Shown piece by piece: positions 4,875-6,082 of a stretch of 6,082 nt of DNA. The stretch is taken from assembly GCA_023396615.1 (NCBI GenBank), contig JAEWVM010000229.1:1-6082 (forward strand), written 5' to 3'. A program made the position numbers and the translations under genes. Under the pieces are notes generated by a model. It searched no databases, was not told the DNA's origin, and worked only from the letters and a program-made list of their open reading frames with translations. This DNA comes from Spirochaetota bacterium (GTDB taxonomy: Bacteria > Spirochaetota > UBA4802 > JAFGJZ01). Positions within the stretch are counted from its first letter, which is position 1, and the number at the start of each line of letters is the position of its first letter.

Positions 4875-5660
4875 ATGAAACACAAAGCATCAAGAATTTC
4901 ATTATTTATTTTCGCGTTATCGATTTTGGCAGTCTCTGCAGACTCTTTCGCAAAATCCAAATATGAACGTATTACGAATGGAATCGGCAACGTCATCGTA
5001 GGAGAAGTTTTGCCTTATAATGATGACGAAGGATACAAGAACCCTGTAATTGATTCAGTAAAACTAAGCGATATGGAACAATGGGACACATTTTATTACC
5101 GGGTTTTCTTAGGAAAAAAAATATCTTCATTCAAGCATGACATGAGAGTTATCACAATGACTCTAAAAGGTATCGGCGGTGATGCGGCAAAGTTTGACGA
5201 GGATGAAGGAGGAACAATCATCGGATGGATTAAACGGAAAGAAGACAGCAAAGAGTATGGAGAACGGACTGAATGGTCGCGCTATTTTGAAGATTTTCAG
5301 TCAGCAGGTATTCCTTTCGATTATTACTACTTTCCGTTTGACCCAGCAAAACCTTCAACATTTGAGTTTCATACCGGAGATGAAATCGGAAATGAAATAA
5401 ATCTTACTCCCGAAAAAATGAGAGAATGGAAAGACAAGTACAATCTTAAACAGATTGCAGTTACAATGCTGGTTTTTTCTTTTGACGATCTCGGTGAAAC
5501 TACAACAGGTGAAAACAAGAAAGTAATGGTCGCAAAGACTGACATCAACGGTAATGTCACCTATGAAGAAAAAGAACAGCTTGCAAAAATTAAAACTGTT
5601 ACGAAATGGGGAAACAAAAAATTTCTCGCACAGGGAAAATTTAAAATAATTCTGGATTAA
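4875..5660 (+). CDS. Exported protein of unknown function
   Basis: This encodes 261 residues with a clear Sec signal peptide: basic MKHKASR, hydrophobic core ISLFIFALSILAVSA, and a probable cleavage after SFA (residue 26). There is no lipobox cysteine, so a soluble periplasmic protein or a secreted one is expected. The mature part is acidic, rich in Tyr/Phe and Lys, and looks largely beta with charged loops; it contains WDTFYYRVFLGKKISSF (about residues 70-86), FDYYYFPFDP (148-157) and a C-terminal lysine-rich strand. I recognise no family. The start is fixed by GGAAGGTGA seven bases upstream. It is divergent from the membrane AraC-type gene and followed by a 15-bp hairpin, so it is probably a single-gene transcript, perhaps under that regulator. 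No strong sigma70 boxes are visible; TATATT at 4846-4851 has only a weak -35, which would fit activator dependence. Confidence 0.75.
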   Translation: MKHKASRISLFIFALSILAVSADSFAKSKYERITNGIGNVIVGEVLPYNDDEGYKNPVIDSVKLSDMEQWDTFYYRVFLGKKISSFKHDMRVITMTLKGIGGDAAKFDEDEGGTIIGWIKRKEDSKEYGERTEWSRYFEDFQSAGIPFDYYYFPFDPAKPSTFEFHTGDEIGNEINLTPEKMREWKDKYNLKQIAVTMLVFSFDDLGETTTGENKKVMVAKTDINGNVTYEEKEQLAKIKTVTKWGNKKFLAQGKFKIILD

Positions 5661-5667
5661 GTCTCAA

Positions 5668-5704
5668 TTACGGACTGCTTTCCGCATTTGAAAGCAGTCC
5701 GTAA
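5668..5704 (+). terminator. Strong hairpin after the exported-protein gene
   Basis: A perfect 15-bp stem (5668-5682 with 5690-5704) has a 7-base loop and starts 8 bases after the stop codon. It is stable enough for a terminator, but it is followed by CACCAAAAACA rather than a T run. Its role could be termination aided by other factors, or protection of the mRNA 3' end. Confidence 0.55.
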
Positions 5705-5793
5705 CACCAAAAACATCTTGACCTGATAATATTTTTAACATATTGAGGAATATATAATTGTTAAGCCTGCAAGAATACACAGATTAATTGCGG

Positions 5794-5822
5794 TTTACAT
5801 TTATACGCGCATGTGATACAAT
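5794..5822 (+). promoter_or_regulatory. Sigma70-type promoter of the lipoprotein gene
   Basis: TTTACA (5794-5799) and TACAAT (5817-5822) are separated by 17 bases. A TG dinucleotide one base before the -10 box adds an extended -10 element. Transcription would start near 5829, with the GAGGTGA ribosome site (5847-5853) just downstream. A perfect TATAAT at 5753-5758 further upstream lacks a matching -35. Confidence 0.65.
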
Positions 5823-5856
5823 AGATTAAATTTATTTGTCTGGATTGAGGTGATTC

Positions 5857-6082
5857 ATGAATTATAAAATAAAATTTATCCCGCTGGCGGCAATATTTGT
5901 TCTGATAGGATTTACATCATGCCGCGAAAACGATAACTTATCGATGAGCCGCCCCGTTCTCATTGAAGCAAAACAGCTGAGTCCGAATGAATATCTAATC
6001 AAATGCGCGGGTTACCCGAAAGACGGTCTTGAAGGAATACAGATGGAAGAATCCGCAAAAGAAGCGGCTCTTTTGAACGCGC
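5857..6082 (+). CDS. Lipoprotein, N-terminal part (3' end outside window)
   Basis: The frame starts at ATG 5857 with GAGGTGA just upstream and is open to the window end, giving 75 residues. The N-terminus MNYKIKFIPLAAIFVLIGFT followed by Ser-Cys is a lipoprotein signal: basic start, hydrophobic core and lipobox FTSC with Cys22 as the lipidated residue; spirochaete lipoboxes are often relaxed in this way. The mature part contains VLIEAKQLSPNEYLIKCAGY and the start of a helix, EESAKEAALLNA. An alanine-rich helix after a short strand is seen in LPP20-like and related spirochaete lipoproteins, but too little is present to assign a family. It has its own promoter (5794-5822), separate from the upstream exported-protein gene. 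Confidence 0.75.
   Translation, partial: MNYKIKFIPLAAIFVLIGFTSCRENDNLSMSRPVLIEAKQLSPNEYLIKCAGYPKDGLEGIQMEESAKEAALLNA

Noticed and set aside
5179..5560. Frames on both strands inside the exported-protein gene (5179-5400 +, 5369-5560 -)
   Set aside because: Both overlap an intact secreted protein gene with signal peptide and ribosome site, and neither has its own initiation signal.

Overview
The window looks like a chromosomal segment from a low-to-medium GC spirochaete, most likely a Treponema-type host-associated species. This is inferred from three things: a DUF1566/Lcl-type surface-protein C-terminus of a kind common in Treponema, an AraC-family protein with a seven-helix membrane domain, and a spirochaete-like lipoprotein signal. 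No rRNA, tRNA, CRISPR array, transposase or integrase is visible.

Left end (1-706): the 3' end of a DUF1566-type surface protein gene on the + strand (1-345). It faces the - strand genes that follow. The convergent gap (346-706) holds no credible gene. It carries a dense run of seven perfect small inverted repeats, the longest being a 15-bp stem that could end transcription from both sides.

Accessory block (707-2340, all - strand, read right to left): a vapBC-type toxin-antitoxin pair (RHH antitoxin and PIN-domain toxin, 20 bp overlap, GTG start for the toxin) with its own promoter and an 8-bp-arm operator. Next comes a small AT-rich, possibly frameshifted membrane ORF that starts at an ATGA overlap with the toxin stop. 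Then comes a 68-residue open reading frame with no usable start at its beginning (probably the remnant of a larger gene). Last is a two-helix membrane protein with a predicted PH-like cytoplasmic domain, whose start lies one base after the remnant's stop. The block looks like a patched-together accessory locus.

Regulatory pair (2399-3459): an HxlR-family repressor with an N-terminal cysteine is divergently transcribed from a stand-alone protein resembling the pyruvate kinase C-terminal (alpha/beta) domain. The 110-bp gap has two good promoters facing each other whose -35 boxes overlap on the same bases. These sit among many TACT/AGTA half-sites, so one repressor probably controls both genes.

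Right part (3534-6082): a membrane-bound seven-helix AraC-type regulator (- strand) is divergent from an exported protein of unknown function (+ strand), with a perfect 9-bp inverted repeat in the gap. The exported-protein gene is followed by a 15-bp perfect hairpin. The window ends inside a lipoprotein gene preceded by a near-consensus extended -10 promoter.

No recognised large multi-gene system is present. The items most worth following are the HxlR/PK-C divergent switch, the mini-hairpin array, the broken genes behind vapBC, and the membrane AraC/exported protein pair.
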